Part shown: positions 9,461-21,900 of the stretch, one piece after another
Layout of the letters: every line of letters begins with the position of its first letter
Position numbering within the stretch: position 1 is the first letter of the stretch
Origin: Nansenia antarctica
Lineage: Eukaryota; Chordata; Actinopteri; Argentiniformes; Microstomatidae
DNA: 64,000 nt
Assembly: GCA_963989245.1 (NCBI GenBank)
Contig: OZ022339.1
Coordinates: 56,010,795-56,074,794 of the forward strand
Reading direction: 5' to 3'
Notes under the pieces: model-generated
What the model was told of the DNA's origin: nothing
What the model saw: the letters and a program-made list of their open reading frames with translations, nothing else
Databases searched by the model: none
Made by a program: the position numbers and the translations under genes

Positions 9461-11524
9461 TTAAGAGATACTTGTTCTCTCCAGCGTTATGATGGAATGG
9501 GGAAAGTTATTGACTGTGACATTTTCACTGAGAGAAAACTCTGAGCCATCAAATCCTATCTGTTGTGTCTGCTGTCTTCTTATGAGATTACGGTTAATGT
9601 CTCCCTGTTTAGCCTGAGGGAGGCACGTTACTATAAGTAAACAGCGCCCTCTGTTGGAATTATCTGACTTTCTATTATGGCTGTGTTTTGCAACAAAAGT
9701 ATGCACGCTCTATATATTTTTTTTTACATTTATCAGACGCATCCAAAGCGACTTACAACAAGTACATTTGTCTAAAGTAAGTCACACATCAGTCACCATA
9801 AGCACAAATCTATGGTCGTCTCGCGAGACTTATCAAAATAAGGCTGGATATGTTTTTCTCGCGGGATCTATAAAAATGTTTTGTCCTTTAGCGACGTTGA
9901 TGGAACAGCCCCCAGGTGCCATTGGCAGTCACAATGCTTTTAATTTAAATGATTATTATTCAAAAGCAGTCTTGCTAAGAGTTAGTGAAAATACCATTTG
10001 AACGTTACTCCTGTAACCACAGGGAGGCAGCTGAGGGTATAAAGGACTGTACACACATTATGGTTGAGACTCAGTTGATCCATATTCTTGAAATGTTGAG
10101 TGAAATGGTAGTAAATAACCTAACCTAAGTTTAGCCTTGGAAAATATTTGTGTAGGCCTACAGGGCATCAACATGTATGACACAGCTCATGGTTGAAACT
10201 CACTTGCTCCATATTCCAGAAGTGTTGCTGAGTAGATTGGTACTAAACATCAAGTTTAGCCATGATGAAGGCACAATATTTGTATACAGTCCATTATATG
10301 TGTCCTATATAAAATGACAAGTAATAGACGAATATGTCAATTTAAACATTTACTTTTTTAAAATTACTTTTTAGCATTTTGCATTTATTTGAAGAGTTGA
10401 GTAGGCTGAAAAGTTACCGGAGCTTGTAGTGCTTATTTGATTCATTTCAAGGATTTGACCGTATTACTTCAAAACAGTCTATTACCCAAAAGGTGCGTTC
10501 TGAGGCGCGCTCTCCTCTTTGCACCCTATTATTCCGGACAATAAAGGACAATCTCGTCACCTCGAAGCTCCTAACAATCTATATAACAAGACAACAATTC
10601 ACCTACGTTTTGTCAAAATTGGTACCATACCAATCAGAGTAGGCTAATTGTAATTTGTAGCGCATTCCGCATTTGTATGGCAAGACGCATCAATCAGCTA
10701 AGTTTCATTAACATGTTATTTGTCCCAGTGGTATCAGAGATAAATGTATGTGACATACGAACGGACAAGTTCAACTCAGTAAATGCACTCCCACTAAGCC
10801 CAGGTTTGAGTCGTTGTTATTCCAGGTTTACGCTGTGCGCAATAGCTTGGGGGTTACGAGGTTAATGTAGAGAAGTTGTTAAATTCATAATGTATAATGT
10901 ACACCTGTTGTTGTTCCTTACGGTTACACCCACGTTGCAGGCCACTTCGAAATTAACATATTTATTTACTGATATGCATTGGACTCTCCCTTAAATGGCT
11001 GAATACACTGTGTAGTGCCCTGCGAGGGGTATAACCATAATATAGGCCTTTTATAATGGCAGGATTGGAACACAGCCATAACCTTTCACTCGTCTCGTTC
11101 ACAAAGCCCAAAGTGAAGTGTGACCCAGTCCCATCGGTCCGTCCTGCTCCAACAGTGGATCTCCGCCCACCTTCTTCCGGTCGATGCAAATGTTTGTCAG
11201 TGAAGATTTCATCAAAATAAAAGTGCACACGTTAAACTTGTTTAAGCATTTAGAAATACCAAATAAATGGATAAAGCTACACATTATAATTGGTTGGGTT
11301 TGTTTTGGACAAATCATGCCCCTCAGCTCAAGAGACCGGTCACGTGTCTTTGTGATGTCATACTGTATTATAATATTATTTTTTAAATTATCTTTATTAC
11401 ATTCTATTAATGTTTTATTCATATTTTGTCAGTTCTCTTTTACCCTTCTAATTCCTACTTAGTTCCATAACTGCTTATGTTACCAGTGAAGACAAGAGCA
11501 GGTGATCTCCAATTGATAGCGGGT

Positions 11525-11653
11525 TTTATTGTGTGGCTCTGTGCGTACAGACAGACACGCAAAATGACAGAAAATCATTCCCCTTAGGGAGGGGGGAGGG
11601 AGGGTGAGGAAGGCCCCCTCCGTCCACTCTCCCCTCCATAGGGGGAATGATTT
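11525..11653 (-). terminator. Protamine 3'UTR stem and poly(A) signal, copy 2
   Basis: AATAAA on the minus strand at 11530-11525. The inverted repeat is at 11572-11586 and 11639-11653, but one base of the right arm has changed (A to G at 11641), so the stem carries a G-T pair in DNA terms and G-U or a mismatch in RNA. Confidence 0.55.
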
Positions 11654-11699
11654 AAAGTAACACCGCCTCCCCTACCGGCTCGGTCCTACCGGCTCGGTC

Positions 11700-11801
11700 C
11701 TAGCGCCTCCTCCGGCCTCCCCTCCTCCTCCTCCGGCTAACCCTGGGGCGCCGGCGGCGACGGACGGGGCGGGAGGTTCTGCGAGCTGGTCTGCGGGGCA
11801 T
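11700..11801 (-). CDS. Protamine, copy 2
   Basis: Same 33-codon sequence as copy 1 with no coding difference. The leader differs by one base (about 11813), and promoter TATA-like and CRE sites are kept. It lies in tandem orientation 5.69 kb from copy 1. It packs sperm DNA by analogy to the family. Identity of the protein could reflect recent duplication, gene conversion or selection. Confidence 0.9.
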   Translation of the reverse strand: MPRRPARRTSRPVRRRRRPRVSRRRRRGGRRRR

Positions 11802-11839
11802 GATGGTGGTAAGAGGAGTGTCTGAACAACGGAGAACCT

Positions 11840-11894
11840 CCGGTATTTATGGCGTTTTCGCCCCGTGACGTCACGCTCATCACTGTGACGCAAT
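11840..11894 (-). promoter_or_regulatory. Protamine promoter, copy 2 (TATA-like box and CRE)
   Basis: ATAAATA on the minus strand at 11850-11844 and TGACGTCA at 11866-11873, followed by the TGACGCAAT site, as in copy 1. Confidence 0.7.
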
Positions 11895-13052
11895 CGGCCC
11901 GTTTTATCAAAACCACTTTGATGTCTGTCACAACAGAGTTGACGGGTTGTTGCTGGGGTTTCACATTTGGGTATTTTCTCCCGACAAATATAAAAAAAAT
12001 ATATATATATATTTTAGTTGAAATAGGGTGATATTCTGGGCCAGCTACTAACTAGTTGTGATATTACTAGGTCTGGCCGTTATCGGGCTGGTCCGAATTC
12101 GTCCAGGTATGTCGGTGCTTGCTGGGAGGCTATATAAACATGTAATCATCTCAATGTACAATATGTGTTTTTAAGGGTTCGTAATATCAAAATTAACCTT
12201 GCTGTACTGTATTGCGGACACATAATGGACTGTACTCAATATAATTTCCAAGGCTAAACATGATTTCCACTACCACTGTACTAGACAACACTTCTAGAAT
12301 CAACTGAGTTTCAACCATCAGTCATATGAACAATTATTGCCACTGTGACTGGAGGACACAGTAAAGCAGTGGTCACCAACCTTTTTAAGCCCAAGATCCC
12401 TGACCTCGGCCTTGGTGAAGGCAAGATCTACCTATTGAAGCGTTGAGAGAAAAAGACAGCCAAGATAGTACTTTAAACTTAATGACGTTTATTTGCCTGT
12501 ATTTTAATTAGATGCAATGCATTGGTCCAACATTAAAATTGATGCAACAACAACAAAAAAGACTGTATCAAGCATATCAGGCAGCTGTCTTGCTTTAAGA
12601 ATTGTACATAACTGAAATTCGATTCAAAGTTTGATTATGTCATTTCATTACAACACAAAAAAATAAAGGCATGGAATGATGGAATGGAGGAATGTATGAT
12701 AAAATCATTTTGTTCATAGTAACGTTAGCTGACATTCTTGACATTTTGACACTTGACTGACTTAATTATTATTATTACTTATTAACATTGACAAACATAT
12801 TTACAATTAGCATTTTATAAAGTAGAACTGTAATGTGTACTTTCTCAGTCAGTGCTAAGTGCAGTCATCTTATGCAGCATCACTTTTCACATCAAAACAA
12901 AAGTAAAACTAATGTGTACTTTCTCATATTATTAAGTATAGCATTTTCTAAAGTAGAACTGTAATGTGTACTTGTGTCTCAGTCAGTGCTAAGTGCAGTC
13001 ATCTTATGCAGCATTACTTTTCACATCGAAACAGTCATGTTACTCACTCAAG

Positions 13053-14535
13053 TCAGTGTGATGGTTGTGACTGGATACTGTCTACAAGTGCTTTGTAGTT
13101 TGGCTCATAGCTACTGACTGCCAGTCTGAGACAGTCTGTGAGGTGTCTGTCAGTGAGGCGGCTCCTGTACTTTGATTTGATTATTTTCATCTGTGAAAAT
13201 GACATTTCACAGAGATATGTGGATCCAAAGTAGGCACTCACTCTTAGTGCACATGCAGTGAGAAGAGGAAACTTCTCTCTGCTGACAAGTCCCCAAAAGT
13301 CACTGTCCCTTGACCTGGCTTTCAGCTCTATGTCATTTTGTAAATCAACCATCTCCATGTCAACTCCACTTGGCAAAGTAAATACTTGCTGGAATTTGGC
13401 TGCTACCTGCTCTATATCAATGGGCACAAATGGGTTTGAGACAAATGCAGCAATATCTCCCATGACATCTAACTCACCAAAACGCCGATTGAACTCTGTT
13501 GCCAGTTTGTCCAGGGGAGCACAGTACTGCTCAGGGTGAAAAGCATCATTGTCTTCCAAGGCCTGTGCCATTTTCTCCAGGTTGGGAAAGTGTGTCAGCC
13601 TCCCATTCTTTAGGTGTGTGTGGTCCAAACACCGAGCTTGGCCTTGAACCCATTTACTGTGCTTATCATGTGGGGAAGGTGTCGGTCTTTTCCCTGCAGC
13701 TCGTAGTTGAGTGCGTTCAGTTTTGCGGTTATGTCTGTCAGGAACCCCAGGTCCAGTAGCCACGCATCGTCTGCCAGTTCCTTGTGCTCCTCGTTCCTTG
13801 TACGTAAGTAGGCCTAAGTAAGTAAAGCTTTATTTATATAGCACCTTTCATACAAGAAATGCAGCTCAAAGTGCTTTACAACAGGAATAAGAACATAAAG
13901 TGAATAAAAACATATATAAAAACATATACATGCATAGAATGAATATAAAAGCAGGGGGAAACAGTAAAAAGAAAAGGTAAAGATCTGACTTTCCACACCA
14001 ATTTAAGTCCTTTGCCTATGAAAATATTTACTACCACTTGCCTTGTCGACAGGAACGTCTTGATCTCGGGCAGCAAGTCGACAAATCGCTGCAGCACTTT
14101 GCCGCGACTCAACCACCGCACATCAGCATGGAGAAGCAGGTCTCCGTAAGCAGCGTCGAGCTCGTCCAATAACGCTTTGAATAAGCGGTGCTGAAGCGCT
14201 TTCGCTCGAATCGAGTTGACTAGTTTCACCACCAGTGTCATTACATGGGAAAAGTCCAACACTTTACCAGCCAAGGCCTGCTGATGGATCACACAGTGAT
14301 AATTGACGAAGGAGGGAAAATCAGGGTCATTACGACACAGTCCAATAAATCCATTGCGCGCACCGCGCATTGCTGGGGCCCCGTCAGTAGTAATCGCCAC
14401 TAGTTTATGAATGGGTATGTCATTTTCACCGACATATTTTTTTAACTCATTGTAAATATCCACACCCCTCGTTTTCTCCTTTAAGTGCAAAAGAGTGAAG
14501 AAATCCACCTTTGTTGTAGAATCCTGGAAAACCAT
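13053..14535 (-). pseudogene. hAT transposase, interrupted
   Basis: The 5' part (14535 to about 13990) has the catalytic-core pattern ITTDGAPAMRG, then NYHCVIHQQALAGK and ADVRWLSRGKVLQRF. The 3' part (13763-13053) has the hAT dimerisation end, with FPLLTACALRVSAYFGSTYL then CEMSFSQMKIIKSKYRSRLT. A repeat of roughly 180 bp interrupts it at about 13806-13985, and a frameshift lies near 13620. No BED zinc finger is seen upstream, where only a GA microsatellite and poly-T follow. It resembles domesticated ZBED5/GTF2IRD2-like proteins but is not functional. Confidence 0.85.
13806..13985 (+). repeat. Interspersed repeat inside the hAT transposase
   Basis: Starts GTAAAGCTTTATTTATATAG, CACCTTTCATACAAG, AAAGTGCTTTACA, a very common fish repeat head. 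It ends AGCAGGGGGAAACAGTAAAA near 13975, and the same tail continues at 24897-25135. It is nested in the hAT and so is younger than the insertion or travelled with it. Confidence 0.65.
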
Positions 14536-14626
14536 TTTGACAAATGTTTTTTTTGCGAGTCGCGTAGCAGTACTATTCTCTTATCTGATTGGTCTTTCAT
14601 GCAGCATTTGCGACACAACAGTTTGC

Positions 14627-14628
<2 letters not shown>

Positions 14629-14659
<31 letters not shown>
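14629..14659. repeat. (GA)n microsatellite
   Basis: Uninterrupted GA repeats of about 30 bp inside the hAT element, upstream of its transposase. Confidence 0.9.
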
Positions 14660-14662
<3 letters not shown>

Positions 14663-14865
14663 CGTGCAAAACATAGGCTCTTTGTGTATTTATTTAAAAA
14701 AAAAAAAAAATACATTTTTTTTTTTTTTAATCAATCAAAGATCTACAGGGAAAGTCTCAAAGATCTACCAGTCGATCGCGATCGACGGGTTGGTGACCAC
14801 TACAGTAAAGGGTCAATAATTCTTTGTTTCATGGTTGAAATTCAATTGATTACTAGAAGTGTTGT

Positions 14866-15880
14866 TGTAACCAGGGAGTAGCTAAAAGGACTGTAGAATT
14901 TAGGAAGGGCTGGTTATCTAACTAACTCTGAGCTAAATAGGCAGTGTAGGAGGATACAGGCAGGGGGCGCCAGCAAACCTTTAGACTAGCAGTACTATCG
15001 TTAGCATTAGCATTAGCATTAGCATTAGCACTAACATTAGCTAACAGACGACTAAACACACAATAACGGTATCCCATATGAACAAACACATTTATTTACA
15101 CAACTGATATATACATCCCCATATATATATATTCCCTCCCCGCCGGCCACACACACACTCAATCACTCACTCACAGTACCTAGCCTGGAAAAGGCTTAGA
15201 GTCTCGGACTGCAAGGAGCGCGTTGAGGCCTGGTTGGAGCTCGCATGTGCTTTGAGGAAGGCAGCAGACAAAGGGGGGGGGGTGACGTAGCAACGCGAAG
15301 GGAAAGGGGCTTCTTCGTGGTCCACGACGAGGTGTGTGGCGAAGGGTCCGGTGTCCACGGTAAGCTCCGGTGGAGTCAGCGGTCGGTCGCAATCCACGCG
15401 TGGAGGCGACGGCTCTGTCCAGCTTGGGTCTCGCTTGGTCCAACGTTCGCAGCCGGCTGCTGGCAAGGCTGGCTAACGGGGACACAGCTAAACGGGCTAT
15501 CACAGTTGTGAACTCAATAATCACTTGGCGTCTTCAGCTTCAGCACGGTGTGCGTTTTACTGACTCCGCCATCTTAGGTCGACTTCTCGTTACTTCTCTC
15601 TCGTTACTCTCTCTCGTTACTCTCATCACTCTGATTCTCGTCACACTGACTCACAGAGCACTTCCGTCCCTATATATACACCACCGAACCTAGCATCCGG
15701 GTCACGGACACACCCCGGATATACCACGTCATTAAACATATACATAAACATTACAATAACAATACATACACCTTCATAAACGTACAGGAATAGTATAGAA
15801 AATAATAAAGGAAATAACAGGGCAAAATAGGGCTGATTTGGGGAAACTAAACTGGCTCTAAATTGTGGGCCTTCATAACA
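14866..15880 (-). mobile_element. BEL/Pao 3' LTR
   Basis: Begins TGTAACC and ends ATAACA (plus-strand reading), 1015 bp. It matches the LTR at 22015-23035 throughout except that a TTAGCA hexamer array has 5 units here and 6 there. The 5-bp target duplication GTTGT lies at 14861-14865. As the coding strand is minus, this is the 3' LTR; a G-rich polypurine stretch (ATGGGGCGGC read on minus) abuts it at 15881-15890. Confidence 0.95.
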
Positions 15881-15907
15881 GCCGCCCCATGAAACCCTCG
15901 GTTTCAG

Positions 15908-18900
15908 TTAACTAGGGAAGGCACACTGGCTAGGCTGCTCTAGCAGCGTGAGGTAGGAGGTGATAGTGTCCTTCGTAATTTGAGGGAGCTCAATCAGGCG
16001 TGCCACAGGTCGGGTGTAAGTGCGACCACCAACGTCCACGATGGCCGTCCGCACCCTTCCATCCGGACCCGGCAGGACCTTGGTCACTCTGCCTGTCTGC
16101 CAGGCGGCGCGTGGAAGGGACTGGTCGATCACCAGTACCACGGCACCTTCGGACAAGTTGTCTCTCTCCCTCGTCCACTTCTGCCTGACTTGCAGGGTCG
16201 GCAGGTAGTGCAGTATGAACTGCCTCCAAAACTGGTCCGCGAGCACCTGGCTGTGCCTCCACCATCTTCTTCCGGTGAGCTCTGCAGGGTCGTAGACTAC
16301 CTGAGGCAGTGCAGAGTCTCGCCGCCCCATCAGCAAGAAGTTGGGCGTAATGGGATCCAGATCTGCTACATCACTGGAGGTATAGCCTAGGGGCCGGGAG
16401 TTCAAGATGCCCTCAATCTCTGCTAGTACAGTCCCGAGCACCTCATCGGTAGGCACCTTCTGTCCGAGAATGGTACGTAGGACGTTCTTTACTGAGCGAA
16501 TCTCCCGCTCCCAGGCTCCCCCGAAGTGTGGAGCATTTGGGGGGTTGAACTCAAACTTCACTTGCTGGGAGGCGAGTCGGTCACGGGCCTCCTCAGTCAT
16601 CGCAGCGTAGCTCGCCCTCAGCTCGGCCTCACCACCGACGAAGTTGGTGCCTCTGTCCGACCGGAGGGTCTTAGGGGTCCCTCGCCTGGAGGTGAACCTC
16701 TTGAAGGACATGAGGAAGCTGTCGCTTGTGAGCTGGTGCAGAACTTCCAGGTGCATTGCTCTCGTCGTCAGGCACGTGTAGATGATGCCCCACCGCTTTT
16801 CGGAGGCTCGCCGGTTTCGGACTAGGAGTGGCCCGAAACAGTCGACCCCAGTAGAGTGGAACGGAGCCTGTCTCAGTCGCAGCCGGTCCTCGGGCAGATC
16901 GGACATCATGGGCTGCGGCGGCGTGGCTCGCCACCTCTGGCAGTCCGAGCAGGACCTTTGATATCTCCGTACCGCCTCCCGTCCATGGAGTATCCAGAAT
17001 CTCCGTCGTACCTCCGCGAAGACACGCTCTCCACCCGCGTGCTGCACTTTGTCATCATGGTGCTTGATGACCAATCTGGTGACCTGATGCTTAGTGGGAA
17101 GCACGATGGGATGCTTCGTGTCTAGGTCTAGATCTTGAGCGCGGCGCAGTCTGCCACCCACGCGAATGAGAACACCGTCGAGCTCTGGAGCTAAGCCGCG
17201 GAGTCTACTGTCCGAGGGGATCGGCTTCCCTTTCTCGAGACACTCCCGCTCTCGGGAGAAGGCATCCTGTTGGGCACTCTGCAGCACCAGGAGCTCCGCC
17301 GCGGTGTAATCTTCGGCGCTGAGCGTAGTATCTAGGGGTAGACCGGCCTTGGAGCAGAACATCCTCTTCTGCAGCTCTTCGAGCGTCTCACACTCCTCTC
17401 CTGGAGTAGTCTCAGGGTCTACGACCTGGGTGACTCCGCAGAACAACGTCTTACGCAGCTCTTTGTCCTCTCTGTCTTCGGCTAACGCCGGCGTGGCTGG
17501 CCACTCTGACTCCCGCTCCTGTAGGAAGTCTGGTCCCGTGTGATACAGGTGGGGCTCAGCCAGATCCTGGAGAGTTGCCCCTCTCGTGATGACGTCAGCA
17601 GGGTTCCTCTTGGTGTCTACATAACGCCAGCAGTTCACCTCAGTCAACTCCAGAATCTCTGCGACTCGGGTGCCCACGAACACCTTATACCGACATGAGC
17701 TGGACTTCAACCACTGGAGGACGGTAGTTGAGTCTGACCACATGGTGACGCTCATCAGAGGTAGCTGGAGCTCGTCGAGCAGGAACCTTCCCAGTTGCGC
17801 GCCGTTCAGGGCAGCACACAGCTCCAGTCTTGGGATGGACTGTTGCTTTTTCGGCGCCACTCGGGAACGTGCCAGGACAAACGAGACGTGGACTTCACCT
17901 CCAAGCTCTGCCGCTCTGACGTATGCCACGGACCCGTACGCCATCTCCGAGGCGTCGCAGAATACATGTAGCGTGAGGACACTCCTCTCTAGGTCCGTGG
18001 AGGGAGGGAAGTAGCTCCGCTGCAGCTTGATGTGCTGGAGAGTGGGAAGTTCCTGCTCCCAGGCCTTCCACTTCTCTTCTAGGTGACGAGGCAGAGGATC
18101 GTCCCATCCTCGTTCTTGGGCCCACAGCTCCCGGACAAGCACCTTGGCCATCGTCGTGAAGGGAGCGATATATCCCAGTGGGTCGTACTGGCTCGCTAGA
18201 GTGCTGTATATCGTTCTCATCGTGACGCGTTGGGGCTTGGCAGGCTTATTGCGATAGCGTAGAGTGTCGGTCTGGAACTGCCAGATAAGTCCGAGCGTCA
18301 TCTCCTGAGCATCATCTGGTGAGTGAGAGACCCAAGCCTCGCTGCTGGTCGAGGTGGCCTCCTTCGGGAGGTCTCTGATGACTTGCGGGTCGTTGCTGGC
18401 CCACTGGCAGATCTCAAATCCACCCTCCTGGAGATGAGCACGCAGGTCCTGGACTAGCTGACGGGCTTCCGTGGCTGTCTTCGAACTGTGGAGGCAGTTG
18501 TCCACGTAAAAGCTCTTATGGACGGCGTCAAACACTCCAGGAGGTGCCGTCTCCTGCGCGGCGTGAGTCTGTAGCGCATAGGTGGCGCAACAGGGGCTGC
18601 AGGTTGTCCCGAAGGGTAGCACCTCCCACTGGTAGATAGAGGGGTCGGGGTCGCTCGGGTCCTCTCTCCAGAGAAACCTCATGAGTGGCTTGTCTTCCTC
18701 CAACATCCTGACCTGGTGAAACATTCGCTTAATGTCACCACTGACTGCGATCGGCTGCTGACGGAAGCGCACCAGAACTCCCAAGAGGGCTGGGGTCAAG
18801 GTTGGACCAGGGAGAAGATAGTGGTTGAGGTTGAGCTTCCCCACCTGGTAGCTACAGTTGAAGACCACTCGGTTCTTCCCGTTGTGGTGAACATTGTGGT

Positions 18901-21900
18901 GCGGGAGGTACCAAGACTCGGCACTCTGGTTCGCCTCGGCTGGCTCAAGCTTCTTCACCAGACCGGACTCCGTCAGTTTCTTCATCTCAGTTCGGTAAGA
19001 AGCAGCAAGGACCTCGTCCTTCCTCATACGCTTCTCAGTGCTGGTCAGACACTGTAGGACGGTTCGAGGGGATACTCGAAACTCTGGCATGGGTTCTCTT
19101 CGGAGTAGTGGTGTGACGTATCTCTTCACGCCCTGGACTTCGATACGCACTGTCTTTGCTTTAAGGAGGTCTATGGCGTAGACGTCCTCCTTTGACCGTA
19201 CGTAGAGCTTCTCATTCTTGTAGGGCGCAACGTCTAGCGTCCACAGCTTCTGGACGTTGTCTAGTAGCGCCGCATTCATGGAGTCCACACTGGTGTGAAG
19301 GCAGTTGATGGTCTGCACTTCTTCGGTGCGGACATGGAGGGATGACGTAGCTCTCCCGTCTCTATCTCTCCACTCGGTAGCGCCTTGGAGGGCCCACCCA
19401 AGCGCAGTCTTAACCGCCATCGGGCAGCCTCGTGGTCCTCTCAGCGGAGGACGGAGCGACACGATCAGTGCAGCGTTGTCCGAGCCGATGAGAAGGGTTG
19501 GCTCCGCTCCTTCTATCGGATGTAGGTCTACTCGCCGTAGGTGGGAATATCTTGCGCGTAATCTCTCCAGGGGGTAGTCGTAGCGGGAGAGCGCTAGCTG
19601 GTCTGCGGTGAAGACATTCTGAAGCCGATATCTGTCCGACGGCCGCCCCGCCGGGGAGATAGAGAAGTTGATTCTCGCCCCGGTGACCTCTTTAAGGTCG
19701 CGACGTATCGTGCGCAGAGTCAGCTTCTCCTCAGTCCCGTGGAGCCCCAACTGGCGCACTGCCTCCTGGAGGAGGATGGTCCGTTCCGACCCGTCGTCTA
19801 GAACGGCGTACGTGTCGTACACAGCGTTGTTGTGGTGCAGTCGGACCTTCACCACCTTCAGTAGGACCTTGGAGCCGCTGCTCTGGGTTGGGTCTAGATA
19901 GTAGACAGGTGTTTCCTCTTCCGGTGCGCTACCGGACCTAGGGCTTCTGGTGCCCTCCGTGGACCTGGCGAGGGAGACCTCGTGTAGGATGTTGAGGTGG
20001 ACCTCCTCACAGCGGTTGCACTTTCTCCTCAAGGTGCAGTTCTTAGCCAGATGGTCGCGCCCACAGTTCCAGCACCTCGTGTTCTCCTCGAGCCACCTCT
20101 GCTTGGCCTCGGTACTCAGGTTGTTGAAGTCACTGCACTCATTGAACCAGTGCTCGCTGGTGCAGTACGGACATGGCGGTGGACCTCTCCGTCCCTTTTG
20201 AGGGGGTTGAGAGGAATCCTTTCCCTCAGGTCGGGCTTTCCTCTCTCTCCGAGGCTCCTCCTCCGTGTGCAGCACTCCTACTGGGCGTCCTCTGTTCGAG
20301 CTCGGCCTGTCCCAGCGGTCTCCCTTCTCCCTCTCCTTCTTCGGCTCAGCGTAACCCATGGCGTCTACGTTGGTGTCATGCACTTCCTCCAGTAGGAACT
20401 CCGCGAAGGCAGCCATGCTCAGACCCAACTTCCCGGGGTTACGAACGCGCTGCTGTCGCCGGAACCTCTCCTGCCGGAAGCGTGGGATCTTGCGGAGCAG
20501 CCGCTCTACGTTGGAGGTGCTGTTGATCTCGCTGGCGCCAGCTGGGCCCTGCGTCTTCAGCATTCCAACCAAGGTGTGCACGCGGAGCGCGAAGTCATCC
20601 AGCGCCCGTTCATCCTTGATGGGGGCCTGCTGTTCGAGGGCTTGCAGTTCAGCAAGGGCGTGGTTCCAGGGACGACCGTAGCGGGCATCCAAGTCGGCGA
20701 GCGCTCTGGTGTAAGGTGTCGTTGCGGAGGCATGGGCCAGAACCATGTTGTGGGCTCTGGGGTTCCTCACATGCTGAAGGAGAATCGCATATTTGTAGGA
20801 CTCTGAGCAGGAGTCGTCCAAGAGCGTGTCTAGGCAGATGCGTAGTTCCACATACTGGCTCCTGTCCTCGTCCTTGAAGAAGGGGAACTTGGGTCCCTCC
20901 ACCTGGGGAAACATCCTGTAGTGGATGATCGGGGCTGGAGTGACGGTCTGGGTGTCCGGCCTGCATGCATTTTGGTGCACTGGAGGACCTAGGGGTGTGC
21001 TACGCTCTTGGGGAATGGCTCCCCTCCCGGGCAGCGACGCTGGCTCCCTCTGGGCCGCGTAGCGGTCGGGTCCCTGGTCCTCTTCCTTCAAGGTGGTCAG
21101 CTGGGCCTGTAGTTGGACAGTCATGGCGGGGGTCATGGAGCCATCGGCGGGGGGTTCAGGAGATGGCACTCGAGAGGGCCGTGCGGATGATGCTCTGGAG
21201 CTACGGGCCGACGGAGCTCTGCTGATGCACACGTCGCGCATGGTCTGCATCACTTCCGCCATCGTCTCCGCGTGCAGTTGCTCTCTCCCCATCTGGAGGC
21301 GCTCGCGCTCGAACTGGATGCGTTCCCTCTCTAACGCCTCCTGGCGCTGTCCCTCCGCCGCACGTTCCGCTCCTTCCATCTGCCTCGCCGCCGCGCGTTC
21401 CGCCCCCTCCATCTGGAAGCGTTCACGCTCGAACTGGAGGCGTTCCCGCTCTAACGCCATCTCGGCCTGTTGGCGCATACATTCTGACAGCGCGGCACTA
21501 CTCCCTCTGGAGTGCATGCTATCCGCCCCAGAGGCAGAACTGCCCACGGAAACCCTGGACCGGGAGGAAGCCACTGAACGGCAGGAGCTAGGTCTCGCGC
21601 GCGCCGTACTGGGAGGCAGATCGTTAAGGCTGAGGCCCTCCCTCTTCCGCCCGCAGGCGCTGTCAGACCGGGCCTCTCCTTCCTGCTCTTCCGTGTCTAC
21701 GGCAAAACCCTGCTGTTCTGCCATCTCATCCTCAGGCTGGTGCTCTTTGAGGGCTGTCTCGGTGCTAGCCACCCGCGCGCCGGCGGACACCTCGGCCTCT
21801 CCGACCACTGTATCCCGTGGAGTGCGCTCCTCACTACCACTCAGTGAGCTTTCGAGCTCAAGCTCATACTCCTGTAACCTCGGAGGCAATCGCGGGACTC

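Larger units (their letters stand above)
12367..14802 (-). mobile_element. hAT transposon (ZBED5/GTF2IRD2-transposase type)
   Basis: Ends are CAGTGGTCACCAACC at 12367 and GGTTGGTGACCACTA at 14802 (one terminal mismatch). Perfect 8-bp target duplications CAGTAAAG lie at 12359-12366 and 14803-14810. Unit 1 carries the unoccupied target once, at 6672-6679. The element encodes a broken transposase on the minus strand. It inserted into unit 2 after duplication. Confidence 0.93.
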
